Positions 1 to 12,780 of a stretch of 64,000 bases of DNA are shown here, in pieces. Within the stretch, counting starts at the first letter, position 1, and each line of letters starts with the position of its first letter. Origin of the DNA: Struthio camelus (Eukaryota > Chordata > Aves > Struthioniformes > Struthionidae). The stretch spans positions 89,777,463 through 89,841,462 of the forward strand of contig NC_090982.1 in NCBI RefSeq assembly GCF_040807025.1, read 5' to 3'. The notes beneath the pieces are model-generated. The model saw only the letters and a list, made by a program, of their open reading frames with translations, did not search any database and was not told the DNA's origin. The translations under genes were made by a program, and so were the position numbers.

Positions 1-3000
1 CTGGCGAAAAATCGGTACTGCAGGCGAAGCGGGGCGCATGCGCAGTGGTTTCGGCGTGGCTCGTGGGTGCCCTCGGCTGGCCAGAAATCGGTACTGCAGG
101 CGAAGCGGGGCGCATGCGCACTGGGTTTCGGCGTGGCTCGTTGGTGCCCTCGGCTGGCCAGAAATCGGTACTGCAGGTGAAGCGGGGCGCAGGCGCAGTG
201 GTTTCGGCGTGGCTCGTGGGTGCCCTCGGCTGGCCAGAAATCGGTACTGCAGGCGAAGCGGGGCGCAGGCGCAGTGGTTTCGGCGTGGCTCGTTGGTGCC
301 CTCGGCTGGCCAGAAATCGGTACTGCAGGCGAAGCGGGGCGCAGGCGCAGTGGTTTCGGCGTGGCTCGTGGGTGCCCTCGGCTGGCCAGAAATCGGTACT
401 GCAGGCGAAGCGGGGCGCAGGCGCAGTGGTTTCGGCGTGGCTCGTTGGTGCCCTCGGCTGGCGAGAAATCGGTACTGCAGGCGAAGCGGGGTGCATGCGC
501 AGTGGTTTCGGCGTGGCTCGTTGGTGCCCTCGGCTGGCCAGAAATCGGTACTGCAGGCGAAGCGGGGCGCAGGCGCAGTGGTTTCGGCGTGGCTCGTTGG
601 TGCCCTCGGCTGGCCAGAAATCGGTACTGCAGGCGAAGCGGGGCGCAGGCGCAGTGGTTTCGGCGTGACCCGTGGGTGCCCTCGGCTGGCCAGAAATCGG
701 TACTGCAGGCGAAGCGGGGCGCATGCGCACTGGGTTTCGGCGTGGCTCGTTGGTGCCCTCGGCTGGCCAGAAATCGGTACTGCAGGCGAAGCGGGGCGCA
801 GGCGCAGTGGTTTCGGCGTGGCTCGTTGGTGCCCTCGGCTGGCCAGAAATCGGTACTGCAGGCGAAGCGGGGCGCAGGCGCAGTGGTTTCGGCCTGACTC
901 GTGGGTGCCCTCGGCTGGCCAGAAATCGGTACTGCAGGCGAAGCGGGGCGCAGGCGCAGTGGTTTCGGCGTGGCTCGTTGGTGCCCTCGGCTGGCCAGAA
1001 ATCGGTACTGCAGGCGAAGCGGGGCGCAGGCGCAGTGGTTTCGGCGTGACCCGTGGGTGCCCTCGGCTGGCCAGAAATCGGTACTGCAGGCGAAGCGGGG
1101 CGCAGGCGCAGTGGTTTCGGCGTGGCTCGTTGGTGCCCTCGGCTGGCCAGAAATCGGTACTGCAAGCGAAGCGGGGCGCATGCGCAGTGGTTTCGGCGTG
1201 GCTCGTTGGTGCCCTCGGCTGGCCAGAAATCGGTACTGCAGGCGAAGCGGGGCGCATGCGCAGTGGTTTCGGCGTGGCTCGTTGGTGCCCTCGGCTGGCC
1301 AGAAATCGGTACTGCAGGCGAAGCGGGGCGCATGCGCACTGGGTTTCGGCGTGGCTCGTTGGTGCCCTCGGCTGGCCAGAAATCGGTACTGCAGCCCGAA
1401 AAAACGGTCCTGCAGGCGAAGCGGGGCGCATGCGCACTGGGTTTCGGCGTGGCTCGTGGGTGCCCTCGGCTGGCCAGAAATCGGTACTGCAGGCGAAGCG
1501 GGGCGCATGCGCAGTGGTTTCGGCGTGGCTCGTTGGTGCCCTCGGCTGGCCAGAAATCGGTACTGCAGGCGAAGCGGGGCGCATGCGCAGTGGTTTCGGC
1601 GTGGCTCGTTGGTGCCCTCGGCTGGCCAGAAATCGGTACTGCAGGCGAAGCGGGGCGCAGGCGCAGTGGTTTCGGCGTGGCTCGTTGGTGCCCTCGGCTG
1701 GCCAGAAATCGGTACTGCAGGCGAAGCGGGGCGCAGGCGCAGTGGTTTCGGCGTGGCTCGTGGGTGCCCTCGGCTGGCCAGAAATCGGTACTGCAGGCGA
1801 AGCGGGGCGCAGGCGCAGTGGTTTCGGCGTGGCTCGTTGGTGCCCTCGGCTGGCGAGAAATCGGTACTGCAGGCGAAGCGGGGCGCATGCGCAGTGGTTT
1901 CGGCGTGGCTCGTTGGTGCCCTCGGCTGGCCAGAAATCGGTACTGCAGGCGAAGCGGGGCGCAGGCGCAGTGGTTTCGGCGTGGCTCGTTGGTGCCCTCG
2001 GCTGGCCAGAAATCGGTACTGCAGGCGAAGCGGGGCGCAGGCGCAGTGGTTTCGGCGTGACCCGTGGGTGCCCTCGGCTGGCCAGAAATCGGTACTGCAG
2101 GCGAAGCGGGGCGCATGCGCACTGGGTTTCGGCGTGGCTCGTTGGTGCCCTCGGCTGGCCAGAAATCGGTACTGCAGGCGAAGCGGGGCGCAGGCGCAGT
2201 GGTTTCGGCGTGGCTCGTTGGTGCCCTCGGCTGGCCAGAAATCGGTACTGCAGGCGAAGCGGGGCGCAGGCGCAGTGGTTTCGGCGTGACTCGTGGGTGC
2301 CCTCGGCTGGCCAGAAATCGGTACTGCAGGCGAAGCGGGGCGCAGGCGCAGTGGTTTCGGCGTGGCTCGTTGGTGCCCTCGGCTGGCCAGAAATCGGTAC
2401 TGCAGGCGAAGCGGGGCGCATGCGCAGTGGTTTCGGCGTGGCTCGTTGGTGCCCTCGGCTGGCCAGAAATCGGTACTGCAGGCGAAGCGGGGCGCATGCG
2501 CAGTGGTTTCGGCGTGGCTCGTTGGTGCCCTCGGCTGGCCAGAAATCGGTACTGCAGGCGAAGCGGGGCGCATGCGCACTGGGTTTCGGCGTGGCTCGTT
2601 GGTGCCCTCGGCTGGCCAGAAATCGGTACTGCAGCCCGAAAAAACGGTCCTGCAGGCGAAGCGGGGCGCATGCGCACTGGGTTTCGGCGTGGCTCGTGGG
2701 TGCCCTCGGCTGGCCAGAAATCGGTACTGCAGGCGAAGCGGGGCGCATGCGCAGTGGTTTCGGCGTGGCTCGTTGGTGCCCTCGGCTGGCCAGAAATCGG
2801 TACTGCAGGCGAAGCGGGGCGCATGCGCAGTGGTTTCGGCGTGGCTCGTTGGTGCCCTCGGCTGGCCAGAAATCGGTACTGCAGGCGAAGCGGGGCGCAT
2901 GCGCAGTGGTTTCGGCGTGGCTCGTTGGTGCCCTCGGCTGGCCAGAAATCGGTACTGCAGGCGAAGCGGGGCGCATGCGCAGTGGTTTCGGCGTGGCTCG

Positions 3001-6000
3001 TTGGTGCCCTCGGCTGGCCAAAAATCGGTACTGCAGCCCGAAATATCGGTACTGCAGGCGAAGCGGGGCGCATGCGCAGTGGTTTCGGCGTGGCTCGTTG
3101 GTGCCCTCGGCTGGCCAGAAATCGGTACTGCAGGCGAAGCGGGGCGCAGGCGCAGTGGTTTCGGCGTGGCTCGTTGGTGCCCTCGGCTGGCCAGAAATCG
3201 GTACTGCAGGCGAAGCGGGGCGCAGGCGCAGTGGTTTCGGCGTGGCTCGTTGGTGCCCTCGGCTGGCCAGAAATCGGTACTGCAGGCGAAGCGGGGCGCA
3301 TGCGCACTGGGTTTCGGCGTGGCTCGTTGGTGCCCTCGGCTGGCCAGAAATCGGTACTGCAGGCGAAGCGGGGCGCAGGCGCAGTGGTTTCGGCGTGGCT
3401 CGTTGGTGCCCTCGGCTGGCCAGAAATCGGTACTGCAGGCGAAGCGGGGCGCATGCGCACTGGGTTTCGGCGTGACTCGTGGGTGCCCTCGGCTGGCCAG
3501 AAATCGGTACTGCAGGCGAAGCGGGGCGCATGCGCAGTGGTTTCGGCGTGGCTCGTTGGTGCCCTCGGCTGGCCAGAAATCGGTCCTGCAGGCGAAGCGG
3601 GGCGCATGCGCAGTGGTTTCGGCGTGGCTCGTGGGGGCCCTCGGCTGGCCAGAAATCGGTACTGCAGGCGAAGCGGGGCGCATGCGCAGTGGTTTCGGCG
3701 TGGCTCGTTGGTGCCCTCGGCTGGCCAGAAATCGGTACTGCAGGCGAAGCGGGGCGCATGCGCAGTGGTTTCGGCGTGGCTCGTTGGTGCCCTCGGCTGG
3801 CCAGAAATCGGTACTGCAGGCGAAGCGGGGCGCATGCGCAGTGGTTTCGGCGTGGCTCGTTGGTGCCCTCGGCTGGCCAGAAATCGGTACTGCAGGCGAA
3901 GCGGGGCGCATGCGCAGTGGTTTCGGCGTGGCTCGTTGGTGCCCTCGGCTGGCCAGAAATCGGTACTGCAGGCGAAGCGGGGCGCAGGCGCAGTGGTTTC
4001 GGCGTGGCTCGTTGGTGCCCTCGGCTGGCCAGAAATCGGTACTGCAGGCGAAGCGGGGCGCATGCGCAGTGGTTTCGGCGTGGCTCGTTGGTGCCCTCGG
4101 CTGGCCAGAAATCGGTACTGCAGCACGAAAAATCGGTACTGCAGGCGAAGCGGGGCGCATGCGCACTGGGTTTCGGCGTGGCTCGTGGGTGCCCTCGGCT
4201 GGCGAGAAATCGGTACTGCAGGCGAAGCGGGGCGCATGCGCAGTGGTTTCGGCGTGGCTCGTTGGTGCCCTCGGCTGGCCAGAAATCGGTACTGCAGGCG
4301 AAGCGGGGCGCAGGCGCACTGGGTTTCGGCGTGGCTCGTTGGTGCCCTCGGCTGGCCAGAAATCGGTACTGCAGGCGAAGCGGGGCGCATGCGCACTGGG
4401 TTTCGGCGTGGCTCGTGGGTGCCCTCGGCTGGCCAGAAATCGGTACTGCAGCCCGAAAAAACGGTCCTGCAGGCGAAGCGGGGCGCATGCGCACTGGGTT
4501 TCGGCGTGGGTCGTTGGTGCCCTCGGCTGGCCAGAAATCGGTACTGCAGGCGAAGCGGGGCGCATGCGCACTGGGTTTCGGCGTGGCTCGTTGGTGCCCT
4601 CGGCTGGCCAGAAATCGGTACTGCAGGCGAAGCGGGGCGCAGGCGCAGTGGTTTCGGCGTGGCTCGTGGGTGCCCTCGGCTGGCCAGAAATCGGTACTGC
4701 AGGCGAAGCGGGGCGCATGCGCACTGGGTTTCGGCGTGGCTCGTTGGTGCCCTCGGCTGGCCAGAAATCGGTACTGCAGCGCGAAAAATCGGTACTGCAG
4801 GCGAAGCGGGGCGCATGCGCAGTGGTTTCGGCGTGGCTCGTGGGTGCCCTCGGCTGGCCAGAAATCGGTACTGCAGGCGAAGCGGGGCGCATGCGCAGTG
4901 GTTTCGGCGTGGCTCGTTGGTGCCCTCGGCTGGCCAGAAATCGGTCCTGCAGCGCGAAAAATCGGTACTGCAGGCGAAGCGGGGCGCATGCGCACTGGGT
5001 TTCGGCGTGGCTCGTGGGGGCCCTCGGCTGGCCAGAAATCGGTACTACAGCCCGAAAAATCGGTACTGCAGGCGAAGCGGGGCGCATGCGCAGTGGTTTC
5101 GGCGTGGCTCGTTGGTGCCCTCGGCTGGCCAGAAATCGGTACTGCAGCGCGAAAAATCCGTACTGCAGGCGAAGCGGGGCGCATGCGCACTGGGTTTCGG
5201 TGTGGCTCGTTGGTGCCCTAGGCTGGCGAAAAATCAGTACTGCAGGCGAAGCGGGGCGCATGCGCAGTGGTTTCGGCGTGGCTCGTTGGTGCCCTCGGCT
5301 GGCCAAAAATCGGTACTGCAGGCGAAGCGGGGTGCATGCGCAGTGGTTTCGGCGTGGCTCGTTGGTGCCCTCGGCTGGCCAGAAATCGGTACTGCAGGCG
5401 AAGCGGGGCGCAGGCGCACTGGGTTTCGGCGTGGCTCGTTGGTGCCCTCGGCTGGCGAAAAATCGGTACTGCAGGCGAAGCGGGGCGCATGCGCACTGGG
5501 TTTCGGCGTGGCTCGTTGGTGCCCTCGGCTGGCCAGAAATCGGTACTGCAGGCGAAGCGGGGCGCATGCGCAGTGGTTTCGGCGTGGCTCGTGGGTGCCC
5601 TCGGCTGGCCAGAAATCGGTACTGCAGGCGAAGCGGGGCGCAGGCGCAGTGGTTTCGGCGTGGCTCGTTGGTGCCCTCGGCTGGCCAGAAATCGGTACTG
5701 CAGCGCGAAAAATCGGTCCTGCAGGCGAAGCGGGGCGCATGCGCAGTGGTTTCGGCGTGGCTCGTTTGTGCCCTCGGCTAGCCAGAAATCGGTACTGCAG
5801 GCGAAGCGGGGCGCAGGCGCAGTGGTTTCGGCGTGGCTCGTTGGTGCCCTCGGCTGGCCAGAAATCGGTACTGCAGGCGAAGCGGGGCGCATGCGCAGTG
5901 GTTTCGGCGTGGCTCGTTGGTGCCCTCGGCTGGCCAGAAATCGGTACTGCAGGCGAAGCGGGGCGCAGGCGCAGTGGTTTCGGCGTGGCTCGTTGGTGCC

Positions 6001-9000
6001 CTCGGCTGGCCAGAAATCGGTCCTGCAGGCGAAGCGGGGCGCATGCGCAGTGGTTTCGGCGTGGCTCGTTGGTGCCCTCGGCTGGCCAGAAATCGGTACT
6101 GCAGGCGAAGCGGGGCGCATGCGCAGTGGTTTCGGCGTGGCTCGTTGGTGCCCTCGGCTGGCCAGAAATCGGTACTGCAGGCGAAGCGGGGCGCAGGCGC
6201 AGTGGTTTCGGCGTGGCTCGTTGGTGCCCTCGGCTGGCCAGAAATCGGTACTGCAAGCGAAGCGGGGCGCAGGCGCAGTGGTTTCGGCGTGGCTCGTTGG
6301 TGCCCTCGGCTGGCCAGAAATCGGTACTGCAGGCGAAGCGGGGCGCATGCGCAGTGGTTTCGGCGTGGCTCGTTGGTGCCCTCGGCTGGCCAGAAATCGG
6401 TACTGCAGGCGAAGCGGGGCGCAGGCGCAGTGGTTTCGGCGTGGCTCGTTGGTGCCCTCGGCTGGCCAGAAATCGGTACTGCAGGCGAAGCGGGGCGCAG
6501 GCGCAGTGGTTTCGGCGTGGCTCGTTGGTGCCCTCGGCTGGCGAAAAATCGGTACTGCAGGCGAAGCGGGGCGCATGCGCACTGGGTTTCGGCGTGGCTC
6601 GTTGGTGCCCTCGGCTGGCCAGAAATCGGTACTGCAGGCGAAGCGGGGCGCATGCGCAGTGGTTTCGGCGTGGCTCGTGGGTGCCCTCGGCTGGCCAGAA
6701 ATCGGTACTGCAGGCGAAGCGGGGCGCAGGCGCAGTGGTTTCGGCGTGGCTCGTTGGTGCCCTCGGCTGGCCAGAAATCGGTACTGCAGCGCGAAAAATC
6801 GGTCCTGCAGGCGAAGCGGGGCGCATGCGCAGTGGTTTCGGCGTGGCTCGTTGGTGCCCTCGGCTAGCCAGAAATCGGTACTGCAGGCGAAGCGGGGCGC
6901 AGGCGCAGTGGTTTCGGCGTGGCTCGTTGGTGCCCTCGGCTGGCCAGAAATCGGTACTGCAGGCGAAGCGGGGCGCATGCGCAGTGGTTTCGGCGTGGCT
7001 CGTTGGTGCCCTCGGCTGGCCAGAAATCGGTACTGCAGGCGAAGCGGGGCGCAGGCGCAGTGGTTTCGGCGTGGCTCGTTGGTGCCCTCGGCTGGCCAGA
7101 AATCGGTCCTGCAGGCGAAGCGGGGCGCATGCGCAGTGGTTTCGGCGTGGCTCGTTGGTGCCCTCGGCTGGCCAGAAATCGGTACTGCAGGCGAAGCGGG
7201 GCGCAGGCGCAGTGGTTTCGGCGTGGGTCGTTGGTGCCCTCGGCTGGCCAGAAATCGGTACTGCAGGCGAAGCGGGGCGCAGGCGCAGTGGTTTCGGCGT
7301 GGCTCGTTGGTGCCCTCGGCTGGCCAGAAATCGGTACTGCAGGCGAAGCGGGGCGCAGGCGCAGTGGTTTCGGCGTGGCTCGTGGGTGCCCTCGGCTGGC
7401 CAGAAATCGGTACTGCAGGCGAAGCGGGGCGCAGGCGCAGTGGTTTCGGCGTGGCTCGTTGGTGCCCTCGGCTGGCGAAAAATCGGTACTGCAGGCGAAG
7501 CGGGGCGCATGCGCACTGGGTTTCGGCGTGGCTCGTTGGTGCCCTCGGCTGGCCAGAAATCGGTACTGCAGGCGAAGCGGGGCGCATGCGCAGTGGTTTC
7601 GGCGTGGCTCGTGGGTGCCCTCGGCTGGCCAGAAATCGGTACTGCAGGCGAAGCGGGGCGCAGGCGCACTGGGTTTCGGCGTGGCTCGTTGGTGCCCTCG
7701 GCTGGCCAGAAATCGGTACTGCAGCGCGAAAAATCGGTCCTGCAGGCGAAGCGGGGCGCATGCGCAGTGGTTTCGGCGTGGCTCGTTGGTGCCCTCGGCT
7801 AGCCAGAAATCGGTACTGCAGGCGAAGCGGGGCGCAGGCGCAGTGGTTTCGGCGTGGCTCGTTGGTGCCCTCGGCTGGCCAGAAATCGGTACTGCAGGCG
7901 AAGCGGGGCGCATGCGCAGTGGTTTCGGCGTGGCTCGTTGGTGCCCTCGGCTAGCCAGAAATCGGTACTGCAGGCGAAGCGGGGCGCAGGCGCAGTGGTT
8001 TCGGCGTGGCTCGTTGGTGCCCTCGGCTGGCCAGAAATCGGTACTGCAGGCGAAGCGGGGCGCATGCGCACTGGGTTTCGGCGTGGCTCGTTGGTGCCCT
8101 CGGCTGGCCAGAAATCGGTACTGCAGGTGAAGCGGGGCGCAGGCGCAGTGGTTTCGGCGTGGCTCGTGGGTGCCCTCGGCTGGCCAGAAATCGGTACTGC
8201 AGGCGAAGCGGGGCGCAGGCGCAGTGGTTTCGGCGTGGCTCGTGGGTGCCCTCGGCTGGCCAGAAATCGGTACTGCAGGTGAAGCGGGGCGCAGGCGCAG
8301 TGGTTTCGGCGTGGCTCGTTGGTGCCCTCGGCTGGCCAGAAATCGGTCCTGCAGGCGAAGCGGGGCGCATGCGCAGTGGTTTCGGCGTGGCTCGTTGGTG
8401 CCCTCGGCTGGCCAGAAATCGGTACTGCAGGCGAAGCGGGGCGCATGCGCAGTGGTTTCGGCGTGGCTCGTTGGTGCCCTCGGCTGGCGAAAAATCGGTA
8501 CTGCAGGCGAAGCGGGGCGCATGCGCAGTGGTTTCGGCGTGGCTCGTTGGTGCCCTCGGCTGGCCAGAAATCGGTACTGCAGCGCGAAAAATCGGTACTG
8601 CAGGCGAAGCGGGGCGCATGCGCAGTGGTTTCGGCGTGGCTCGTGGGTGCCCTCGGCTGGCCAGAAATCGGTACTGCAGGCGAAGCGGGGCGCATGCGCA
8701 GTGGTTTCGGCGTGGCTCGTTGGTGCCCTCGGCTGGCCAGAAATCGGTCCTGCAGCGCGAAAAATCGGTACTGCAGGCGAAGCGGGGCGCATGCGCACTG
8801 GGTTTCGGCGTGGCTCGTGGGGGCCCTCGGCTGGCCAGAAATCGGTACTACAGCCCGAAAAATCGGTACTGCAGGCGAAGCGGGGCGCAGGCGCAGTGGT
8901 TTCGGCGTGGCTCGTTGGTGCCCTCGGCTGGCCAGAAATCGGTACTGCAGCGCGAAAAATCCGTACTGCAGGCGAAGCGGGGCGCATGCGCAGTGGTTTC

Positions 9001-10520
9001 GGCGTGGCTCGTTGGTGCCCTCGGCTAGCCAGAAATCGGTACTGCAGGCGAAGCGGGGCGCAGGCGCAGTGGTTTCGGCGTGGCTCGTTGGTGCCCTCGG
9101 CTGGCCAGAAATCGGTACTGCAGGCGAAGCGGGGCGCATGCGCACTGGGTTTCGGCGTGGCTCGTTGGTGCCCTCGGCTGGCCAGAAATCGGTACTGCAG
9201 GCGAAGCGGGGCGCAGGCGCAGTGGTTTCGGCGTGGCTCGTTGGTGCCCTCGGCTGGCCAGAAATCGGTACTGCAGGCGAAGCGGGGCGCAGGCGCACTG
9301 GGTTTCGGCGTGGCTCGTTGGTGCCCTCGGCTGGCCAGAAATCGGTACTGCAGGCGAAGCGGGGCGCATGCGCACTGGGTTTCGGCGTGGCTCGTGGGTG
9401 CCCTCGGCTGGCCAGAAATCGGTACTGCAGCCCGAAAAAACGGTCCTGCAGGCGAAGCGGGGCGCATGCGCACTGGGTTTCGGCGTGGGTCGTTGGTGCC
9501 CTCGGCTGGCCAGAAATCGGTACTGCAGGCGAAGCGGGGCGCATGCGCACTGGGTTTCGGCGTGGCTCGTTGGTGCCCTCGGCTGGCCAGAAATCGGTAC
9601 TGCAGGCGAAGCGGGGCGCAGGCGCAGTGGTTTCGGCGTGGCTCGTGGGTGCCCTCGGCTGGCCAGAAATCGGTACTGCAGGCGAAGCGGGGCGCATGCG
9701 CACTGGGTTTCGGCGTGGCTCGTTGGTGCCCTCGGCTGGCCAGAAATCGGTACTGCAGCGCGAAAAATCGGTACTGCAGGCGAAGCGGGGCGCATGCGCA
9801 GTGGTTTCGGCGTGGCTCGTGGGTGCCCTCGGCTGGCCAGAAATCGGTACTGCAGGCGAAGCGGGGCGCATGCGCAGTGGTTTCGGCGTGGCTCGTTGGT
9901 GCCCTCGGCTGGCCAGAAATCGGTCCTGCAGCGCGAAAAATCCGTACTGCAGGCGAAGCGGGGCGCATGCGCAGTGGTTTCGGCGTGGCTCGTTGGTGCC
10001 CTCGGCTAGCCAGAAATCGGTACTGCAGGCGAAGCGGGGCGCAGGCGCAGTGGTTTCGGCGTGGCTCGTTGGTGCCCTCGGCTGGCCAGAAATCGGTACT
10101 GCAGGCGAAGCGGGGCGCATGCGCACTGGGTTTCGGCGTGGCTCGTTGGTGCCCTCGGCTGGCCAGAAATCGGTACTGCAGGCGAAGCGGGGCGCAGGCG
10201 CAGTGGTTTCGGCGTGGGTCGTTGGTGCCCTCGGCTGGCCAGAAATCGGTACTGCAGGCGAAGCGGGGCGCAGGCGCAGTGGTTTCGGCGTGGCTCGTGG
10301 GTGCCCTCGGCTGGCCAAAAATCGGTACTGCAGGCGAAGCGGGGCGCAGGCGCAGTGGTTTCGGCGTGGCTCGTTGGTGCCCTCGGCTGGCCAGAAATCG
10401 GTACTGCAGGCGAAGCGGGGCGCAGGCGCAGTGGTTTCGGCGTGGCTCGTTGGTGCCCTCGGCTGGCCAGAAATCGGTACTGCAGGCGAAGCGGGGCGCA
10501 GGCGCAGTGGTTTCGGCGTG
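1..10520 (+). repeat. 76/77-bp NRF1/PstI minisatellite, array 1 (left end outside window)
   Basis: Head-to-tail copies of a monomer that is 76 bp when the NRF1-type site is followed by AGTGG and 77 bp when followed by ACTGGG. In order the monomer holds GGTACTGCAG (with a PstI site), GCGAAGCGGG, the core GCGCATGCGC or GCGCAGGCGC, a GTTTCGGCGTGGCTCG block and GGTGCCCTCGGCTGGCCAG. Some monomers carry a 21-bp insertion beginning CCCGAAAAA, GCGCGAAAAA, CACGAAAAA or CCCGAAATA, which repeats the GGTACTGCAG end. The monomer has about 67% G+C and about nine CpGs. No frame of the normal monomer contains a stop, so all six frames stay open; this is not coding. Compared with array 2 this array lacks about 5.2 kb on its left side and has about 0.74 kb more on its right. 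Confidence 0.97.
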
Positions 10521-10620
10521 GCGAAGCGGGGCGCAGGTGCACTTGCTCGTCGGCGCTCGTTCGTGCCCTCGGCTGGCGAAAAGTGGGTACTGCAGGCGAA
10601 GCGGGGCGCATGCGCGGTGC
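10521..10620 (+). repeat. Diverged right-edge minisatellite monomers, copy 1
   Basis: The regular array stops inside a monomer at GGCGTGGC. One and a half altered monomers follow: a core GCGCAGGTGCAC, a changed CTTGCTCGTCGGCGCTCG block, then GGTGCCC-type sequence, GGCGAAAAGTGGGTACTGCAG and a final GCGCATGCGC at 10,606-10,615. These lie between the homogeneous array and the CpG island, so the satellite passes into promoter sequence without a sharp break. Confidence 0.85.
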
Positions 10621-11145
10621 TCGAGAGTCGGGCCCCCCGCGCTCCCGCGCCCCGTTCGCGATCGGCGCATGCGCGGAGGGCGGCGCATGCGCGGCGGCGG
10701 GCAGCAGCATGGCGGCGCGCGGGGACGGAGTTTTCGCTGGGGCGGCGGCGGGTGCGGGCCGAGGCCGCCCGGAGTCGGAGATCTGGGGGCCCCGGTGAGG
10801 TGAGCGCGTCCCCTCGGGCGGCCGCGGGCGTCGGGCGGTTTCTGCCCGCGGGGGCCGTCGCTGCGTGGAGGCGGAGGTGCGGGGCGAGATTTGGGGAGGG
10901 GGCTCGTGCCTGGCGCCGCGCCGCGCCGGCAACGCGGCCCAGGGTCTGCCGGGAGCGCGGGTTTGACCGTCCGTTTGCCGTGTGTCGCCCTCAGGGCCCC
11001 GGTTCCTCCCTGGCGCGGCCGGGGCGGGCGCTCGCCCCTGCGGAGGCGGCCGGGAGGAGCGGCGAGGCTGGCGGGCCCCGGAGCGGCGCTGGGCGGACGG
11101 CTCCCGTCGCGGCAGGCCTGCCCGAGGGTGCTGGTAAGTCGCAAG
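10560..11145 (+). promoter_or_regulatory. CpG-island promoter with NRF1-type palindromes, copy 1
   Basis: Very GC- and CpG-rich stretch at the array edge. Three GCGCATGCGC palindromes lie at 10,606-10,615, 10,665-10,674 and 10,683-10,692, within about 100 bp upstream of the ATG at 10,709. NRF1 is known to bind (T/C)GCGCA(T/C)GCGC(A/G) in TATA-less CpG-island promoters; no TATA box is visible here. A donor-like GTGAGG follows the ATG frame at 10,795. A second strong donor-like site, GGTGCTG|GTAAGT, lies near 11,133. The transcription start is not determinable from sequence. Confidence 0.7.
10709..10794 (+). CDS. Candidate first coding exon of an unrecognised gene, copy 1
   Basis: The ATG at 10,709 sits in a strong initiation context (A at -3, G at +4) in the CpG island, 17 bp after an NRF1-type palindrome. 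The frame reads MAARGDGVFAGAAAGAGRGR and continues to PESEIW before a donor-like CCG|GTGAGG, leaving intron phase 2. A stop follows at 10,796-10,798 if the donor is not used, so unspliced translation would give only 29 residues. The Ala/Gly-rich start is common for first exons of CpG-island genes and identifies no family. A phase-compatible exon-like segment lies at 14,841-14,990, but the link is unproven. It could instead be non-coding 5' sequence. Confidence 0.4.
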
Positions 11146-12780
11146 GAAGCTTAAAGCTACCGGACCAAACCGACTTAAGGTCACTTTGAGCCAGGTGCAG
11201 TTAGCGCAGCGCCGAGAACGTTTACTTGAGAGTTGTAGCTAGGGAAACGAGAAGGTGGACAGGGGAAAAATACGCCCAGGCGCCCTGAGGCCTCCCCCAG
11301 TCGCAGGCACAGACTGTGGGCCCCAGCCAACCCGGGTACCAACTGACTGTAACCCCTGCTGAGCCTCGCTGAGCCCCGCGCCCTCCTGCACAGCTGCCCC
11401 ACAGCTGTGGGGTTCCCCAGTCCAGTGTGTGTCGATGGGTCCTCCGTTGCCTCTTACATCTCCCCAGGCACGCGTATGCTGCACAGGAGTGTGGGTGTCT
11501 CCAGCAGTGGCACAGCAGCCTGATGCCTCTTGTCTGGAAGGTGGGGTCCTTCACAGCTCTTCTGGGCTCTTGGTGAGTTCCCTGCTGCCTCTTCTGGCAT
11601 TCTGTACAAGCTCGTAGATCCTTCCTCCTCTTCCAGTGGCTTCTCCTGCAAAGCTGACAGCCACATGCAGCACTGCTGTGCACTCAGTACGCATCTGGGG
11701 TGGCACCCCTGCCGTTGAGGGCCCTGCAGATTCCCACCCTTCCTGCTTCCAGCTCCCCCAAAAGCCAAGAAACCACCCACAGATCCTGTCCTAACACCCC
11801 TACAGACCCCAAAATGCCTCCAAACCCTGCCACAACATTGTCACTGACTCCAGACTTTCCCCCTCCAAGCCCCATACAGTCCTAAAACCACTCCTAGACC
11901 CTGTCCCCACAGCAGCGAGGTGTCCTAATTAGAGGGTGTGATCTGTGTCCCCCTTGACTCAGTCCTGCTTTGGAGAAAAGAGAATTTGCAGCACTTCTTG
12001 GTGAAGAATGTTGGCAGGTGGGTGCACAGATGACAAACCGATTTTTCTCTCTCTTTTTCTGAGCCACCTCTCGGGACCCTCTGTGCCTGCAAGAGGACTT
12101 TCTAAATGCGGCTGGTCTAGGATAATTGTGCTCTGTGCAATGCTTAAGGAGAACATTAACATACAATTGCAGGCTAAGGAATAACCTAAACAAATAAAAG
12201 GCTCAGGAAAAGCCTAAGGGAACGCTGAAGGGCTATGGGAAGCCCCCAACCATACTGTAGAAAAAAGTGTGGGTCTTAGGCACGTCCTCAGAGAAGGAGA
12301 GATGTGTTACTCCAATCCATGGGACAATGGGTGCTATTAATTACCACCTGTAATTACCAAAAGTTCTGTAAAAGCAGAAGGGGCTAGAGATGATGCATAG
12401 CAGATTATGGACTATACGTAAAGTTGAAACAAACAACAACCCCCTCTTAAAATAGAAACAGGTTAGTCCTAGGCAGTAGATGAATGTAGCTTTGAGTAAT
12501 GTGAAGAGCAGGGGTTATGTCAATCACCCTGAAAGCCCTGGAGAAGTGGTGCAAAAAATCTATACCCTTGTGGCCTCATCAGTCTTTTGGGTTTGTTTGG
12601 CAGGGTAGTCCACTGAAGGAGAACGTTTTGAAGAGAAGCAGCTAGACCTAGTGATCCAGTTGTTCACCTTTGGTCATTGCCTCTAAGGCAAGCATCCACG
12701 TATAGGAGGAATAATCTAGGAGATGTATCAAAAAGGTAACAGGTTTGAAACAGAGGCAGGCAAATTAAGTGCTGTCATTC
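11146..12780. other. Non-coding stretch with C-rich imperfect repeats
   Basis: No convincing gene. At 11,700-11,900 the plus strand is C- and A-rich, with loose repeats of CCCACAGATCCTGTC, ACCCCTACAGACCCC and CCCCAAAATGCCTCC. An AATAAA lies at 12,193-12,198 without a clear coding exon before it. If the candidate first exon is real, this is intron. The same sequence is at 41,141-42,775. Confidence 0.5.

Noticed and set aside
1-10520. CRISPR array
   Set aside because: The repeats are contiguous 76/77-bp monomers with no unique spacers, and the surroundings are eukaryotic with no cas genes.
11700-11900. Coding exon suggested by open frames on both strands
   Set aside because: The sequence is C/A-rich and weakly repetitive. 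Openness on both strands is explained by composition, and no splice sites match.
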